57,717 nt of DNA from Marinagarivorans sp. Its GTDB lineage: Bacteria > Pseudomonadota > Gammaproteobacteria > Pseudomonadales > Cellvibrionaceae. The position numbers and the translations under genes were made by a program. This document shows positions 44,971 through 54,429 of this stretch, piece by piece. How positions within the stretch are numbered: the stretch's first letter is position 1; each line of letters begins with the position of its first letter. The stretch lies in NCBI GenBank assembly GCA_028281865.1, contig JANQJB010000040.1:1-57717 (forward strand), read 5' to 3'. The notes beneath the pieces are model-generated. The model ran no database searches. It worked only from the letters and a program-made list of their open reading frames with translations, and was not told the DNA's origin.

Positions 44971-45062
44971 ATCAGCCGAGCCCATTGCTCTTGCGAATTG
45001 CGCCGGAAACTACTAGATTGTCCACCTGAGGAGCTGGGGGCGACACCACATTCTTCGTAACC

Positions 45063-45110
45063 AAGGTTTTTCAGAGCTAGGGTTTTTCAAAGCTAAGGTT
45101 TTTCAAGCCA
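45063..45110. repeat. Three-unit 16-bp tandem repeat in the glnA leader
   Basis: AAGGTTTTTCAGAGCT (45063-45078), AGGGTTTTTCAAAGCT (45079-45094) and AAGGTTTTTCAAGCCA (45095-45110). It lies 77 to 124 bases before the glnA start, between a possible sigma-54 promoter and the gene. Confidence 0.8.
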
Positions 45111-45186
45111 TTGCTTGCAGCCTCAGAAAACATTTCCACTCGATAATTACTACACCATAGCAAAAGGGTCATTTGGGAGAGAAACT

Positions 45187-46593
45187 ATGTCAGAGAACAC
45201 TCTTAAACTTATTAAAGAAAACGAAGCTCGCTGGGTTGATTTGCGCTTCACCGATACCAAAGGTAAGGAGCAACACGTATCCATTCCCTCAACCGAAGTT
45301 GATGAAGACTTTTTTAGCAGCGGCAAGATGTTCGATGGTTCTTCAATAGCTCAATGGAAAGGTATTAATGAGTCAGACATGATCCTTATGCCAGATGACT
45401 CGACTTCTGTTTTGGATCCATTTACAGAAGAGCCAACCGTTATCCTTCGCTGCAATATCGTAGAGCCCTCTACCGGCCAAGGTTATGAGCGCGACCCGCG
45501 ATCTATTGCCCAGCGCGCCGAAGAGTACCTAAAGTCAACTGGTCTAGGTGACGCTGCTTACTTTGGCCCTGAACCAGAATTCTTCGTGCTCGACGATGTT
45601 CAATGGGGCGTCGATATGAGCGGCGCCTTTTATAAAGTCGGCTCGGAAGAGGCGCATTGGACCAGCGGAGAAAAACTAGAGGGTGGAAATTTAGGTCACC
45701 GTCCAGGTGTAAAAGGCGGCTACTTCCCGGTTCCACCGGTTGACTCTCTTCACGACATCCGCGCCTCAATGTGTAATGCTATGGAAGAAATGGGCTTGAA
45801 GGTGGAGGTCCATCACCACGAGGTTGCTACCGCCGGACAATGTGAAATAGGAATCGGCGCCAATACACTCACCAAAAAAGCCGACGAAGTTCAAATCTTA
45901 AAATACTGTGTTCACAACGTTGCCGCCGCTTACGGCAAGTCAGCGACCTTTATGCCAAAGCCACTCGTTGGCGATAATGGCAACGGTATGCACGTTCACC
46001 AATCTTTCACAAAAGATGGTGATAACCAGTTTGCTGGTGACGACTATTCCGGTTTAAGTGAAACGGCGCTTTACTACATCGGCGGTGTGATCAAACATGC
46101 GCGCGCGTTGAACGCCTTTTGTAACGCTTCAACCAACTCATACAAGCGCCTAGTTCCCGGTTTTGAAGCCCCCGTGATTCTTGCTTATTCCGCGCGTAAC
46201 CGTTCGGCTTCGATTCGTGTGCCTTATGTTCCATCTGCAAAAGGCAAACGCATTGAAACGCGCTTTCCAGACTCGACTGCCAACCCTTACCTTGCTTTCG
46301 CGGCACTTTTGATGGCTGGCCTCGATGGTATCAAAAATAAAATCCACCCCGGCGACCCAGCGGATAAAGACTTATACGATCTTCCTCCAGAGGAAGTGGC
46401 CGAGTACCCAACTGTTTGCTCATCGCTGGAGCAAGCTCTGGATTCACTTGATGAAGACCGTGAATTCTTAAAAGAGGGCGGCGTATTCACTGACGACGCT
46501 ATCGACGCATACATAGACCTTAAGCGTGGTGAAGTTGAGGCATTAAACATGACAACTCACCCGGTCGAATTCTCGCTTTACTACAGCGTGTAG
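45187..46593 (+). CDS. glnA: Glutamine synthetase type I
   Basis: 468 residues from the ATG at 45187, with GGGAGAG upstream; this is the standard length. It makes glutamine from glutamate, ammonia and ATP as a dodecamer. Features: beta-grasp domain ([18 protein letters not shown]), the Asp-50 loop [10 protein letters not shown], the metal site [36 protein letters not shown], and ATP-side RSASIRVP. The adenylylation Tyr is about residue 397 ([10 protein letters not shown]). It is followed by a terminator, then DUF4124 and ntrBC. Confidence 0.98.
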   Translation: MSENTLKLIKENEARWVDLRFTDTKGKEQHVSIPSTEVDEDFFSSGKMFDGSSIAQWKGINESDMILMPDDSTSVLDPFTEEPTVILRCNIVEPSTGQGYERDPRSIAQRAEEYLKSTGLGDAAYFGPEPEFFVLDDVQWGVDMSGAFYKVGSEEAHWTSGEKLEGGNLGHRPGVKGGYFPVPPVDSLHDIRASMCNAMEEMGLKVEVHHHEVATAGQCEIGIGANTLTKKADEVQILKYCVHNVAAAYGKSATFMPKPLVGDNGNGMHVHQSFTKDGDNQFAGDDYSGLSETALYYIGGVIKHARALNAFCNASTNSYKRLVPGFEAPVILAYSARNRSASIRVPYVPSAKGKRIETRFPDSTANPYLAFAALLMAGLDGIKNKIHPGDPADKDLYDLPPEEVAEYPTVCSSLEQALDSLDEDREFLKEGGVFTDDAIDAYIDLKRGEVEALNMTTHPVEFSLYYSV

Positions 46594-46635
46594 GCGAACA
46601 AGATACAGTGCGCAATTATTTGCGCCTAATTACTC

Positions 46636-46661
46636 AAAACCCGCTAATTAGCGGGTTTTTT
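46636..46661 (+). terminator. Terminator after glnA
   Basis: Palindrome ACCCGCTAA (46639-46647) and TTAGCGGGT (46648-46656) with preceding A-run and following TTTTT. Confidence 0.88.
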
Positions 46662-46733
46662 ATTGGCAAAATTTTGCTTTGCATCGCAAAATTAGAAGGC
46701 GAACATTTTAGATAAACCATCTTGGGTAAAGCC

Positions 46734-47273
46734 ATGCAACGTCTTCTGCAACTCCTCTATATAGTCGCGATCGCGCTGACGATCCCAGCGACCCCCCTAT
46801 TTGCCGAAATTTATAAATCTGTTGATGAGAATGGCAATGTCATCTACACCGATGTCCCAGGCGGAAAAAAAGTGGATGAAATTGATTTACCCACAATCAA
46901 CACTCAACCGCCCACGCAGCGTAATCGTTCTCTCTACTACCCCGAAAACAACGACGAACCTGATCTCGACCCCAACTACTCGGTATCGATCAGTTCTCCG
47001 GCAAACGGTGCAGAAATTCCTCCCGGGCAGCGGAATTTAAGCGTGAGCGCCGCTACAAGCCCCAAGCTTAAAGCCGGGCACTCAATGCAATTGATATGGA
47101 ACGGTGCTCCAACCGGAAGACGCCAACAAAGTAGTGCCTTTGTCATTCCAGAAATTTATCGCGGTTCGCACCAAATCAGTGTTGTCGTGTTCAACCGTAA
47201 AGGTGAGGAAATAGCGCGATCAACCCCTGTGAACGTTAATGTCATAAGGCCAATTATCAAACGAAACAATTAG
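46734..47273 (+). CDS. DUF4124 exported protein
   Basis: 179 residues from the ATG at 46734 (a TTG at 46722 is possible). The signal peptide ends PLFA. The DUF4124 motif EIYKSVDENGNVIYTDVPGG is followed by a linker and a beta-sandwich-like half (VSISSPANGAEIPPGQRNLS, then IYRGSHQISVVVFNRKGEE). A gene of this kind lies between glnA and ntrB in many gammaproteobacteria. Its function is not known; it is probably periplasmic. Confidence 0.88.
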   Translation: MQRLLQLLYIVAIALTIPATPLFAEIYKSVDENGNVIYTDVPGGKKVDEIDLPTINTQPPTQRNRSLYYPENNDEPDLDPNYSVSISSPANGAEIPPGQRNLSVSAATSPKLKAGHSMQLIWNGAPTGRRQQSSAFVIPEIYRGSHQISVVVFNRKGEEIARSTPVNVNVIRPIIKRNN

Positions 47274-47788
47274 TTAAAGCCACTTTAGCGCCTGACTGGC
47301 GCACAGAAATCAACCCAAAACAGCACGGCCCAAATAATGGGCTAGCGCATTTCGTCAGCACCATATTGGTGCTTTTATGCAATTCCCGTCATACTTCAGC
47401 TATAGCCTGCGTAAAATCAGGTCACCAATTTTGACACCAAATTCAGCAAAGCCAGGTATTTATCATGCATTTCGCATGATTTCGTAATCGCTAGCACGAA
47501 TACGCTTGCTAATTCACCGAAATATTGGTGCAGAAAACCCAACTACAGGTGAATATGGTTCGATAATTGCTCATGTTCCCTGCAACGATGCGCTCATTGA
47601 TCCGGGAATACCCGAAGGCGTCGAGCAAACTTGGCTTGAGCAGATTGAAGATAGATTCAAGTCGACTGAGGTTAACGGTATTTTTCTAGTAATTCATTTA
47701 CCACTGGTTCAACTCTCATATGCGCCGTGATCGACGAAGCGATTATCCACGCAGAATTGCAGCTACAAAAAAATCGCCAGGTTTGTAT
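47274..47788. other. ntrBC leader region
   Basis: 515 bases without a gene I can support. It holds a stem GCGCC/GGCGC (47288-47302), a perfect NtrC-type palindrome (listed separately), a 7-bp hairpin ATCATGC/GCATGAT (47462-47480), and a second, looser CACC-N8-GGTG dyad at 47515-47530. Confidence 0.5.
47357..47373. promoter_or_regulatory. NtrC-type binding site upstream of ntrBC
   Basis: AGCACCATATTGGTGCT is a perfect 17-base palindrome. Its core GCACCA-TAT-TGGTGC fits the NtrC box (GCAC-N7-GTGC, best form TGCACCA...TGGTGCA). A partner half-site TTGGTGCA occurs at 47525-47532. The location ahead of ntrBC suggests autoregulation. Confidence 0.75.
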
Positions 47789-48868
47789 ATGGTTGAGCCT
47801 CTTAATTACCAGCGCATACTCGACAGCCTTACTTCGGCTGTCGTAGTTCTGGATGCCGAGTTAACGCTCTACCACATCAATAATGCTGGGGAAATGTTGC
47901 TCGGAATAAGCGGCGAACAAATGAAGGGCCACTTGTTTTCGGAGTGTATCGAAGAAGTGGACGGTTCTGATACAGCGTTTCGAGAAGCACTGCACAACAA
48001 CCAAAGCTTCACTAAGCGACGAGCCCAATGGCGTTTGCATAACCTATCCACAATTACCGTGGACTATTCGGTAAACCCGAATACTGACATGAACGCTATT
48101 GTCATTGAAATTCAGCCGATCGATCGGTTGTTGCGTATCAGTCGAGAGGAAAGTTTGATCTCCACACAAGAGACCTCGCGTAATTTGATACGCAGTCTCG
48201 CACACGAAATTAAAAACCCGCTTGGCGGTATACGAGGTGCTGCTCAGCTACTCGCTCGCGAGTTGGATGCCAGCGAGTTAATTGAATACACCCGCATCGT
48301 CATCGGCGAAACAGATCGCCTGCGCGATTTAGTCGATCGAATGCTAGGACCTCGGCAGCCAGTTAGGCGCGCTGCCTGCAATGTTCACGAAGTACTTGAG
48401 TACATCTCGTCTGTGATTCAGGCGGAAGCAGGAAACCAGATTAAAATTGTACGCGATTACGACCCCAGTATTCCGGATGTCAATGGCGACAAGGACCAGC
48501 TTATACAAGCTATTTTGAATATTGCGCGCAATGCGATGCAAGCATTGCTTGAGAATAAACAACAGCAGTTAGAACCGCTCATTTATTTTAAAACACGCAT
48601 TATTCGAAGGTACACCATTGGAACACGACACTTTCCGTTGGTGGTCTGTATTTCTGTAATCGATAACGGGCCCGGGATACCTCAAGAGCTTTTAAAGGAC
48701 ATTTTTTTCCCAATGATTACAGGACGCGCGGAGGGCACTGGCCTAGGCCTCGCCATCGCGCAAAATTTAATTAACCTTCATGGCGGGCTTATCGAGTGCG
48801 ACAGTGAAGTGGGTTCGACCCAATTTTCCATTTACTTACCGTTGGAAGACAGTTATGCACAAACCTAA
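47789..48868 (+). CDS. glnL: Nitrogen regulation sensor kinase NtrB (NRII)
   Basis: 359 residues from the ATG at 47789, with AGG 7 bases upstream; a longer start at 47720 would add 23 residues not typical for NtrB. The PAS domain spans ~8-115 (ILDSLTSAVVVLDAEL). The phosphorylation box is SLAHEIKNPLGGIRGAAQLL with H139. The ATPase part has NIARNAMQAL, DNGPGIPQ and EGTGLGLAIAQN. It phosphorylates NtrC under nitrogen limitation and dephosphorylates it with PII. The last bases overlap ntrC by 14. Confidence 0.96.
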   Translation: MVEPLNYQRILDSLTSAVVVLDAELTLYHINNAGEMLLGISGEQMKGHLFSECIEEVDGSDTAFREALHNNQSFTKRRAQWRLHNLSTITVDYSVNPNTDMNAIVIEIQPIDRLLRISREESLISTQETSRNLIRSLAHEIKNPLGGIRGAAQLLARELDASELIEYTRIVIGETDRLRDLVDRMLGPRQPVRRAACNVHEVLEYISSVIQAEAGNQIKIVRDYDPSIPDVNGDKDQLIQAILNIARNAMQALLENKQQQLEPLIYFKTRIIRRYTIGTRHFPLVVCISVIDNGPGIPQELLKDIFFPMITGRAEGTGLGLAIAQNLINLHGGLIECDSEVGSTQFSIYLPLEDSYAQT

Positions 48869-50279
48869 CCTCGTTTGGATCATTGACGACGACCGATCTA
48901 TTCGCTGGGTGATAGAACGCGCGCTCCAGCAGTCCGGTATCGCGACGGAGAGCTTTGAATCAGGTGACAAAGCCCTGCATCGCATGAAACATCAAAAACC
49001 TGATGCGGTCATTAGCGATGTGCGCATGCCAGGCATTGATGGACTCTCTTTGCTTTCCACCGTGCACCAGGAGTTTCCGGATTTACCCGTGATTATCATT
49101 ACCGCACACTCTGATTTAGATAGTGCTGTTTCGGCCTACCAAGGTGGCGCATTTGAATATCTACCGAAGCCCTTCGACGTTGACGAGGCAGTTGCCGTCA
49201 CACAACGCGCGCTTGCTCACGCGCAGGAAAAACAGGATACAACTGCACCTGAGCCACCGGAGTTAAATGCTGAAATTATCGGCGAAGCTCCGGCTATGCA
49301 AGAGGTTTTCCGTGCAATTGGGCGTCTATCTCAGTCGAACATTACAGTTCTGATCAACGGCGAATCGGGCACCGGTAAAGAATTAGTCGCTCGTGCATTG
49401 CACCGCCATAGCCCGCGTCGAGAAGCGCCATTTATTGCCTTGAATATGGCAGCAATCCCAAAAGATTTGATTGAATCAGAACTCTTTGGCCATGAAAAAG
49501 GCGCTTTCACTGGCGCCGCTTCAGTCCGGCAGGGTCGCTTCCAACAAGCCGACGGCGGAACCTTGTTTCTCGATGAGATTGGCGACATGCCCGCTGAAAC
49601 TCAAACACGCTTGCTACGCGTTTTAGCAGACGGCGAATTCTACCGCGTAGGAGGTCATACACCGGTAAAAGTGGATGTGCGCATCATTGCAGCCACCCAC
49701 CAAAACCTGGAAAAACTGGTGGACGAAAACCAATTTCGCGAAGATTTATTTCACCGTTTAAATGTGATTCGAATACACCTGCCACGCATGGCTGAGCGAC
49801 GTGAAGATATTCCTAAACTAGCGGGGCACTTTTTCCATAAAGCAGCAGCGGAGCTGGATGTAGAGCCTAAGATACTTACGACAGATGCGGAAAACTATTT
49901 GAGCAACCTCCCCTGGCCAGGCAACGTGCGCCAGCTCGAAAATACTTGCCGTTGGATCACTGTTATGGCTTCGGGGCGCGAAGTGCATGTGCAAGACTTT
50001 CCGCCAGAATTACTGGAAAGCAAAGATCAGGAGGCTCCCTCAGGCGACTGGGATAAAGCCTTGCGACAATGGGCTGATCAAAGTCTCGCGCGCGGGCAAA
50101 AAGATATCCTCTCCGAGGCTGTGCCCACGTTCGAACGTGCATTAATTGAAACTGCACTCAAGCACACAGCTGGGCGAAAACGAGATGCAGCTCTTTTACT
50201 GGGATGGGGTCGCAATACCTTGACGCGTAAGCTGAAAGAACTCGGCATGTCATCCGCAAGTGACGATAGCGAAGAATAA
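48855..50279 (+). CDS. glnG: Nitrogen regulator NtrC, sigma-54-dependent activator
   Basis: 474 residues from the ATG at 48855, preceded by GGAAG and lying inside the end of ntrB. Receiver domain (WIIDDDRSIRWV, phospho-acceptor D55 in VISDVRMPG), AAA+ domain with GESGTGKE (Walker A), ELFGHEKGAFTGA (sigma-54 contact loop GAFTGA), GGTLFLDEIGDMP (Walker B), and a C-terminal Fis-type helix-turn-helix (ALLLGWGRNTLTRKLKELG). It activates glnA and other nitrogen genes. A terminator follows. Confidence 0.97.
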   Translation: MHKPNLVWIIDDDRSIRWVIERALQQSGIATESFESGDKALHRMKHQKPDAVISDVRMPGIDGLSLLSTVHQEFPDLPVIIITAHSDLDSAVSAYQGGAFEYLPKPFDVDEAVAVTQRALAHAQEKQDTTAPEPPELNAEIIGEAPAMQEVFRAIGRLSQSNITVLINGESGTGKELVARALHRHSPRREAPFIALNMAAIPKDLIESELFGHEKGAFTGAASVRQGRFQQADGGTLFLDEIGDMPAETQTRLLRVLADGEFYRVGGHTPVKVDVRIIAATHQNLEKLVDENQFREDLFHRLNVIRIHLPRMAERREDIPKLAGHFFHKAAAELDVEPKILTTDAENYLSNLPWPGNVRQLENTCRWITVMASGREVHVQDFPPELLESKDQEAPSGDWDKALRQWADQSLARGQKDILSEAVPTFERALIETALKHTAGRKRDAALLLGWGRNTLTRKLKELGMSSASDDSEE

Positions 50280-50314
50280 AGCGCTGCTTTGTCGATTGCG
50301 TTAAATCGTAACGA

Positions 50315-50345
50315 TAAAAAAAGGGGCTACACAGCCCCTTTTGAT
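50315..50345 (+). terminator. Terminator after ntrC
   Basis: Stem AAGGGGCT (50321-50328) and AGCCCCTT (50333-50340) with loop ACAC, A-run before and TTTGATTTT after. Confidence 0.88.
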
Positions 50346-50403
50346 TTTCAGTATTTTCTCTTAACCAGTCGAATATTCCTCTACTCGCAAGCATTAAACC
50401 AAA

Positions 50404-51144
50404 TCAGTAACGCTCGCAATATTGCGCTGGGATCGGGTGCAGCTCGCGCACACCGTTAACGTAAACCGCTTCATAACAGCTGTGGTTTTGAACGGTGCTA
50501 TAAGGCCGAGCACTCGAAGATTCAACAACGCGATAGCCGCTGTCCTGAGTTGTGACAACGGTTGGAGCATAAGAGGGTTCTTTATGGTCGTTGTCTGCAA
50601 TCTCAGACAACAATGCACCGAGTATCAAGCCACCTACAATATACTCACCCGCATGATCATGGTGGCGACGGTAGCTTTTGCCGTAACTACCATGCCGATA
50701 ATAGTGGTGGTGATGTGTATGGCCACGGTGGTAGTACTTTTTGCGATAGTGCTTTTTGTGATAATGCTTGTCGTAATGGTAGTGCTTATTGCGGTGATAC
50801 TTTTTACTGTGTTTGTGGCGACTTTCATGACCCCAATGTTTGCGAATATGGGCCTCACGCAAACTGCTAAAACGGCGGTGATCGTCACGCGAGTAATGCT
50901 TTTTACCGTGAGAGCGATGGCCGTGCGAATGATGGTTGCGATGACGTTCTTGGCGAATGCGCTCACGCTCCAACTCAACTCGCCTGCGTTCGATATGCGC
51001 TTGCTGGCGGTGCCGGTGTGCATCCTTCGAATGGTGCTTATGCTCGTGATGACGGCGCTCGCGATGATCGCGATCGCCAGCGCTGGCAGAGCCTGCAAAT
51101 ATTGCGCTGCTGATTAAGGCAAAGATAATAGCCTGTGCTTTCAT
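50404..51144 (-). CDS. Exported histidine/arginine-rich protein with glycine-zipper-like segment
   Basis: 246 residues from the ATG at 51144, with GGGGAAAG upstream. The signal peptide ends GSASA. Residues ~24-155 are dominated by His, Arg, Lys and Tyr (HRERRHHEHKHHSKDAHRHR, and later HRGHTHHHHYYRHG). Then a hydrophobic Gly-containing segment EYIVGGLILGALLSEIA, and a C-terminal part with two Cys (NHSCYEAVYVNG and IPAQYCERY). The latter resembles the end of RcnB/DUF-type or 'glycine zipper' periplasmic proteins. Metal binding (Ni, Co, Zn or Cu) is a reasonable inference; no partner gene for metal transport is nearby. Confidence 0.8.
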   Translation of the reverse strand: MKAQAIIFALISSAIFAGSASAGDRDHRERRHHEHKHHSKDAHRHRQQAHIERRRVELERERIRQERHRNHHSHGHRSHGKKHYSRDDHRRFSSLREAHIRKHWGHESRHKHSKKYHRNKHYHYDKHYHKKHYRKKYYHRGHTHHHHYYRHGSYGKSYRRHHDHAGEYIVGGLILGALLSEIADNDHKEPSYAPTVVTTQDSGYRVVESSSARPYSTVQNHSCYEAVYVNGVRELHPIPAQYCERY

Positions 51145-51312
51145 GTTCTTTCCCCTTTTATTTATTTCTCCAGCACAGATTAACGAGGAGCGCCTGAATA
51201 CAGTCTTAACCCTATGGACCAAAAGCGAAAAACCCTGATGCAATTTCTATTTTCGCGAAGCCCGTCTCATTCCGACGAGCAGCAAAACAGCGGCCAAAAA
51301 ACGAGAAGCACG

Positions 51313-51867
51313 TTATTGCTGAGTCAGCAGCACATCGACGCAGTGGGCAAGATCATCGAAAACTAGGGTATTTGCAGGGCACTCTGGGTCAGCAAGACTT
51401 GTTTGGCCATTGCCAGTAAGCACCAAGACCGGCTGCATGCCATGTGCAACAGCGGCCTGCAGATCGCGCACACTATCGCCAACAAACCATGCACCTTGCA
51501 AATCGACAGCTAACTGCCGTTCAATGGCTTCCAGCATGCCCGGCTCTGGCTTGCGACAATCACAACCTTCTTCCGGCGCGTGCGGGCAATGCTCAATAAT
51601 GTCGAGTTTTACCCCGCGTTCGGCCAGTATAAATTCCATTTTTTCATGCACAGATTGCAAATCATCCGCGGAGAAGATGCCGCGGCCAACTCCGGATTGA
51701 TTGGTTGCAACGGCTAAGCGAAAACCAGCCTGTTGAGCTTTGACCAAGGCGTCGAGACTGCCATCGATGGGATGCCAAAGCGTGGGGCAGCCAATATAGC
51801 CGTTTATATCAACGTTGATAACGCCATCGCGATCAAGAACCAGAATTTTATCGCTAGATGCCGACAT
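51313..51867 (-). CDS. gmhB: D-glycero-D-manno-heptose 1,7-bisphosphate 7-phosphatase
   Basis: 184 residues from the ATG at 51867, which lies 14 bases inside the end of the upstream gene. HAD phosphatase: nucleophile and acid Asp in VLDRDGVIN (D12, D14), ATNQSGVGRG, the zinc loop HCPHAPEEGCDCRKPEPGM, and FVGDSVRDLQAA. It removes the 7-phosphate in ADP-heptose synthesis for lipopolysaccharide core. Coupling with an LpxO-like gene groups two LPS functions. Confidence 0.93.
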   Translation of the reverse strand: MSASSDKILVLDRDGVINVDINGYIGCPTLWHPIDGSLDALVKAQQAGFRLAVATNQSGVGRGIFSADDLQSVHEKMEFILAERGVKLDIIEHCPHAPEEGCDCRKPEPGMLEAIERQLAVDLQGAWFVGDSVRDLQAAVAHGMQPVLVLTGNGQTSLADPECPANTLVFDDLAHCVDVLLTQQ

Positions 51868-52801
51868 AATCGTGCACAAAAGCCTTAAGGAAAATAGCGT
51901 AAACGAGCAACGCAATCAGAGTAAACTTTAGAAAATAGTAGAGTTTGCGCTGGCTTTGTTTAAGGCGCTTAGCAACTAAACGCACTTTGTAAAAATAACC
52001 AAATACGTGGTTAAGAAAGCCGACTTTATCGCCCTCGGCATTTTTTGATACCGCTGCTCCAAGCACAATGCGCGAAAAAACCGCGTTAAACCACCGAGCG
52101 GGAGGAAACCAAAGCGGACGCACAACATCGCAAAACAATACAATGCGCGGTTTGTCGGTACGGTTTTCCGCGTGGTGGATATACGTCTCGTCAAAAACCA
52201 CGTCTTCGCCATCGTGCCATACATAGCGCTGACCATCGACATAAATTGCACAGGCGTCGTCGCCCGGTGCCGTCAGTGCAAGATGGTAGCGAAGGGAACC
52301 GGCATAAGGGTCGCGATGTTGAACCAGCTTCGCTCCGGGTGGCAACGAGGTAAACATTGCCGCTTTAATTGTTGAAATGCTATTCAGCAGTGCCACCGTC
52401 TTTGGGCAAAATTCATTCGCCGAGATCAGTTCATTGCCATACCACTTCAAATAAAAACGCTTCCAACCTGTACGAAAAAATGAGTTAAAGCCCACGTCAT
52501 CGTGCTTGTCCGAGGCACAGATTTTATTGCTTTCGTTAAGCGCCAAAGCTTCGTCACGAATAACTTTCCAATTCTCTTTTAAAACTTTTAATTCAGGAAA
52601 CGTTTCGACCGGATGGTAGGGCTGTGACGGTAGTTTCGAGAAGAGGTAGGAAATACAGTTGACTGGTGCAAGCAACGTCGAATGGTCGGATAGCTGGCGT
52701 GCAAAGCGATGTCGCACCGTACCGCGGAAATGCACATAGGTACCGCAAGCAACAATAATCGCCAATGCGATAACGCCGGCTGGGGGGAAATAATCAGTCA
52801 C
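51854..52801 (-). CDS. lpxO: LpxO-like aspartyl/asparaginyl beta-hydroxylase family protein
   Basis: 315 residues, GTG start. N-terminal TM helix (VIALAIIVACGTYVHF), then an Fe(II)/2-oxoglutarate oxygenase domain: FPELKVLKENWKVIRDEAL, QHRDPYAGSLRYHLAL with the HxD metal pair, HDGEDVVFDETYIHHAENRT with the distal His, and the 2-oxoglutarate Arg in KPRIVLF. A C-terminal TM helix (FLKFTLIALLVYAIF) is present. LpxO hydroxylates secondary acyl chains of lipid A at the inner membrane. The gmhB overlap supports an LPS role. Another member of the hydroxylase family remains possible. Confidence 0.85.
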   Translation of the reverse strand: MTDYFPPAGVIALAIIVACGTYVHFRGTVRHRFARQLSDHSTLLAPVNCISYLFSKLPSQPYHPVETFPELKVLKENWKVIRDEALALNESNKICASDKHDDVGFNSFFRTGWKRFYLKWYGNELISANEFCPKTVALLNSISTIKAAMFTSLPPGAKLVQHRDPYAGSLRYHLALTAPGDDACAIYVDGQRYVWHDGEDVVFDETYIHHAENRTDKPRIVLFCDVVRPLWFPPARWFNAVFSRIVLGAAVSKNAEGDKVGFLNHVFGYFYKVRLVAKRLKQSQRKLYYFLKFTLIALLVYAIFLKAFVHDYVGI

Positions 52802-52872
52802 GCTACCAACCTGCCACGTAAACTAACTGAGGAGATTTCAACGGGCTCCCACACACTACTCTCGAACACACA

Positions 52873-54174
52873 TCAATCTCGAATTTCAAATAGGTGGTAT
52901 TTCTTTTTACCAAGTTTCGCCAAATAGAAACGCTGGTATTTTGCTGCATCCGGGGCGAAGCAGGAGGTGGCATCCATATTTTGCTCCGCGCTAATCGAAG
53001 CATCGTTAATGATAACGGCACCGCGACCTAATGCGTCTTTTACCTGTTTACCTGAGGTCGCCATTCCGCTATCGACTAGCCATTGCGTTAGAGGCTTTTC
53101 AGCGAGCTCACTGCGCGCAAGCTCATTGCAAGGCAAGCCATCGAGCTTTAATTGCTCAAAGTCACCTTCACTTAAACTATGCGTGGCGCCGGAAAATAGC
53201 GCATCGGTGATGCGCCTTGCTGCATTTAAGCCCTCTTCACCGTGAACAAAGCGTGTCATCTCGATTGCTAATACCCCCTGAGCTTCCGGACGTTTTCCAG
53301 ATTCAGCATCGGCGCGCTCTATTGCATCAATTTCAGCAACCGACAAAAACGTAAAATAGCGTAAAAACTTATACACATCTGCGTCAGCAGCGTTAAGCCA
53401 AAACTGATAAAACGCGTAGGGAGAGGTTTTGTTAGCGTCTAACCAAACGGTACCCGTCTCGGTCTTTCCAAATTTTGTTCCATCGGCTTTAGTAACCAAT
53501 GGGAGTGTCAAACCAAAGACTTGCCCCCCGTAAAGGCGGCGCGACAGATCAATGCCCCCGGTTATATTACCCCATTGATCAGACCCACCAATTTGCAGTG
53601 TGCAGTCATATTTCTCATAGAGCTTGGCAAAATCGTAAGACTGCAGAAGCATATACGTAAACTCGGTAAATGATATTCCAGCACCCTCGCGATCTATCCG
53701 CTGCTTGACCGATTCCTTGTTAATCATGTTATTAACTGAAAAATGCTTTCCGACATCGCGCAAAAAATCTAATAGCGAGGTGTCTCCAGTCCATTCGATG
53801 TTATTGACGAGCTTTGCCGGGCCGTCGAAATCTAAATACGGGCCAATTTGTAAACGCAATTTTTCGGTCCACTCGGCTACAACATCGCCCGTATTGAGTT
53901 GTCGTTCTTGGGCTTTAAAACTCGGGTCGCCCACTAAGCCAGTAGCCCCGCCAACAAGCGCAATGGGTTTATGACCGGCATTTTGAAAGCGGCGCAAGGC
54001 CAGCAGGGGTACCAGGTGGCCAATGTGAAGACTGTCAGCTGTTGGATCGAAACCCGAATAAACTGTGCGACTTCCCCCTTGCAGATGCGCGTTAAATTGC
54101 GCATCGCCAGAGTATTGAGACACCAAACCTCGCGCCTCAAGATCCGCCAGTAGAGTATTGTCAACAGCCGTCAT
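52873..54174 (-). CDS. tyrS: Tyrosyl-tRNA synthetase
   Basis: 433 residues from the ATG at 54174, with GAGGAAG upstream (an earlier ATG at 54192 lacks this). Class I signature HIGHLVPL, the KMSKS loop as KFGKTETG, tyrosine-binding GGSDQWGNI and YMLLQSYDF, and a C-terminal S4 RNA-binding domain (QVKDALGRGAVIIND). It charges tRNA-Tyr. The neighbour order tyrS, M23 peptidase, anmK, erpA is as in pseudomonads. Confidence 0.97.
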   Translation of the reverse strand: MTAVDNTLLADLEARGLVSQYSGDAQFNAHLQGGSRTVYSGFDPTADSLHIGHLVPLLALRRFQNAGHKPIALVGGATGLVGDPSFKAQERQLNTGDVVAEWTEKLRLQIGPYLDFDGPAKLVNNIEWTGDTSLLDFLRDVGKHFSVNNMINKESVKQRIDREGAGISFTEFTYMLLQSYDFAKLYEKYDCTLQIGGSDQWGNITGGIDLSRRLYGGQVFGLTLPLVTKADGTKFGKTETGTVWLDANKTSPYAFYQFWLNAADADVYKFLRYFTFLSVAEIDAIERADAESGKRPEAQGVLAIEMTRFVHGEEGLNAARRITDALFSGATHSLSEGDFEQLKLDGLPCNELARSELAEKPLTQWLVDSGMATSGKQVKDALGRGAVIINDASISAEQNMDATSCFAPDAAKYQRFYLAKLGKKKYHLFEIRD

Positions 54175-54429
54175 AACTTCCTCGACATTCAATCAAAATT
54201 TGTAATAAAAATTCGGCTTTCTAAAAGAAAGCGCAAACAATACCCGAAAGACCGACAAAAACAAGCGTCGATACAAATGAAAAATAAAAAAAATGTTTAA
54301 AAACAAGGCAAAAAGATGAATAATCCGTTTTTTTCTGTTATAAAAAAATAGTGGGTGTATTTTTTTGCTGCGGTTTTATTGATGGCGTCTAGGAATTCCT
54401 TTAATCAACCTTCGAATTTATTTTGCAAT

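Noticed and set aside
47506-47730. 74-residue frame between the DUF4124 gene and ntrB
   Set aside because: It needs a TTG start, has no ribosome-binding site, overlaps the NtrC-type half-site and runs up to the ntrB frame. I recognise no family.
48855-48868. Frameshift between ntrB and ntrC
   Set aside because: The 14-base overlap has a clear ribosome-binding site and start for ntrC; both proteins are full length. It is normal translational coupling.
50422-51117. 231-residue plus-strand hydrophobic frame
   Set aside because: Antisense of the His-rich gene (His codons read as Val and Met). No ribosome-binding site, and the minus-strand gene has signal peptide and good start context.
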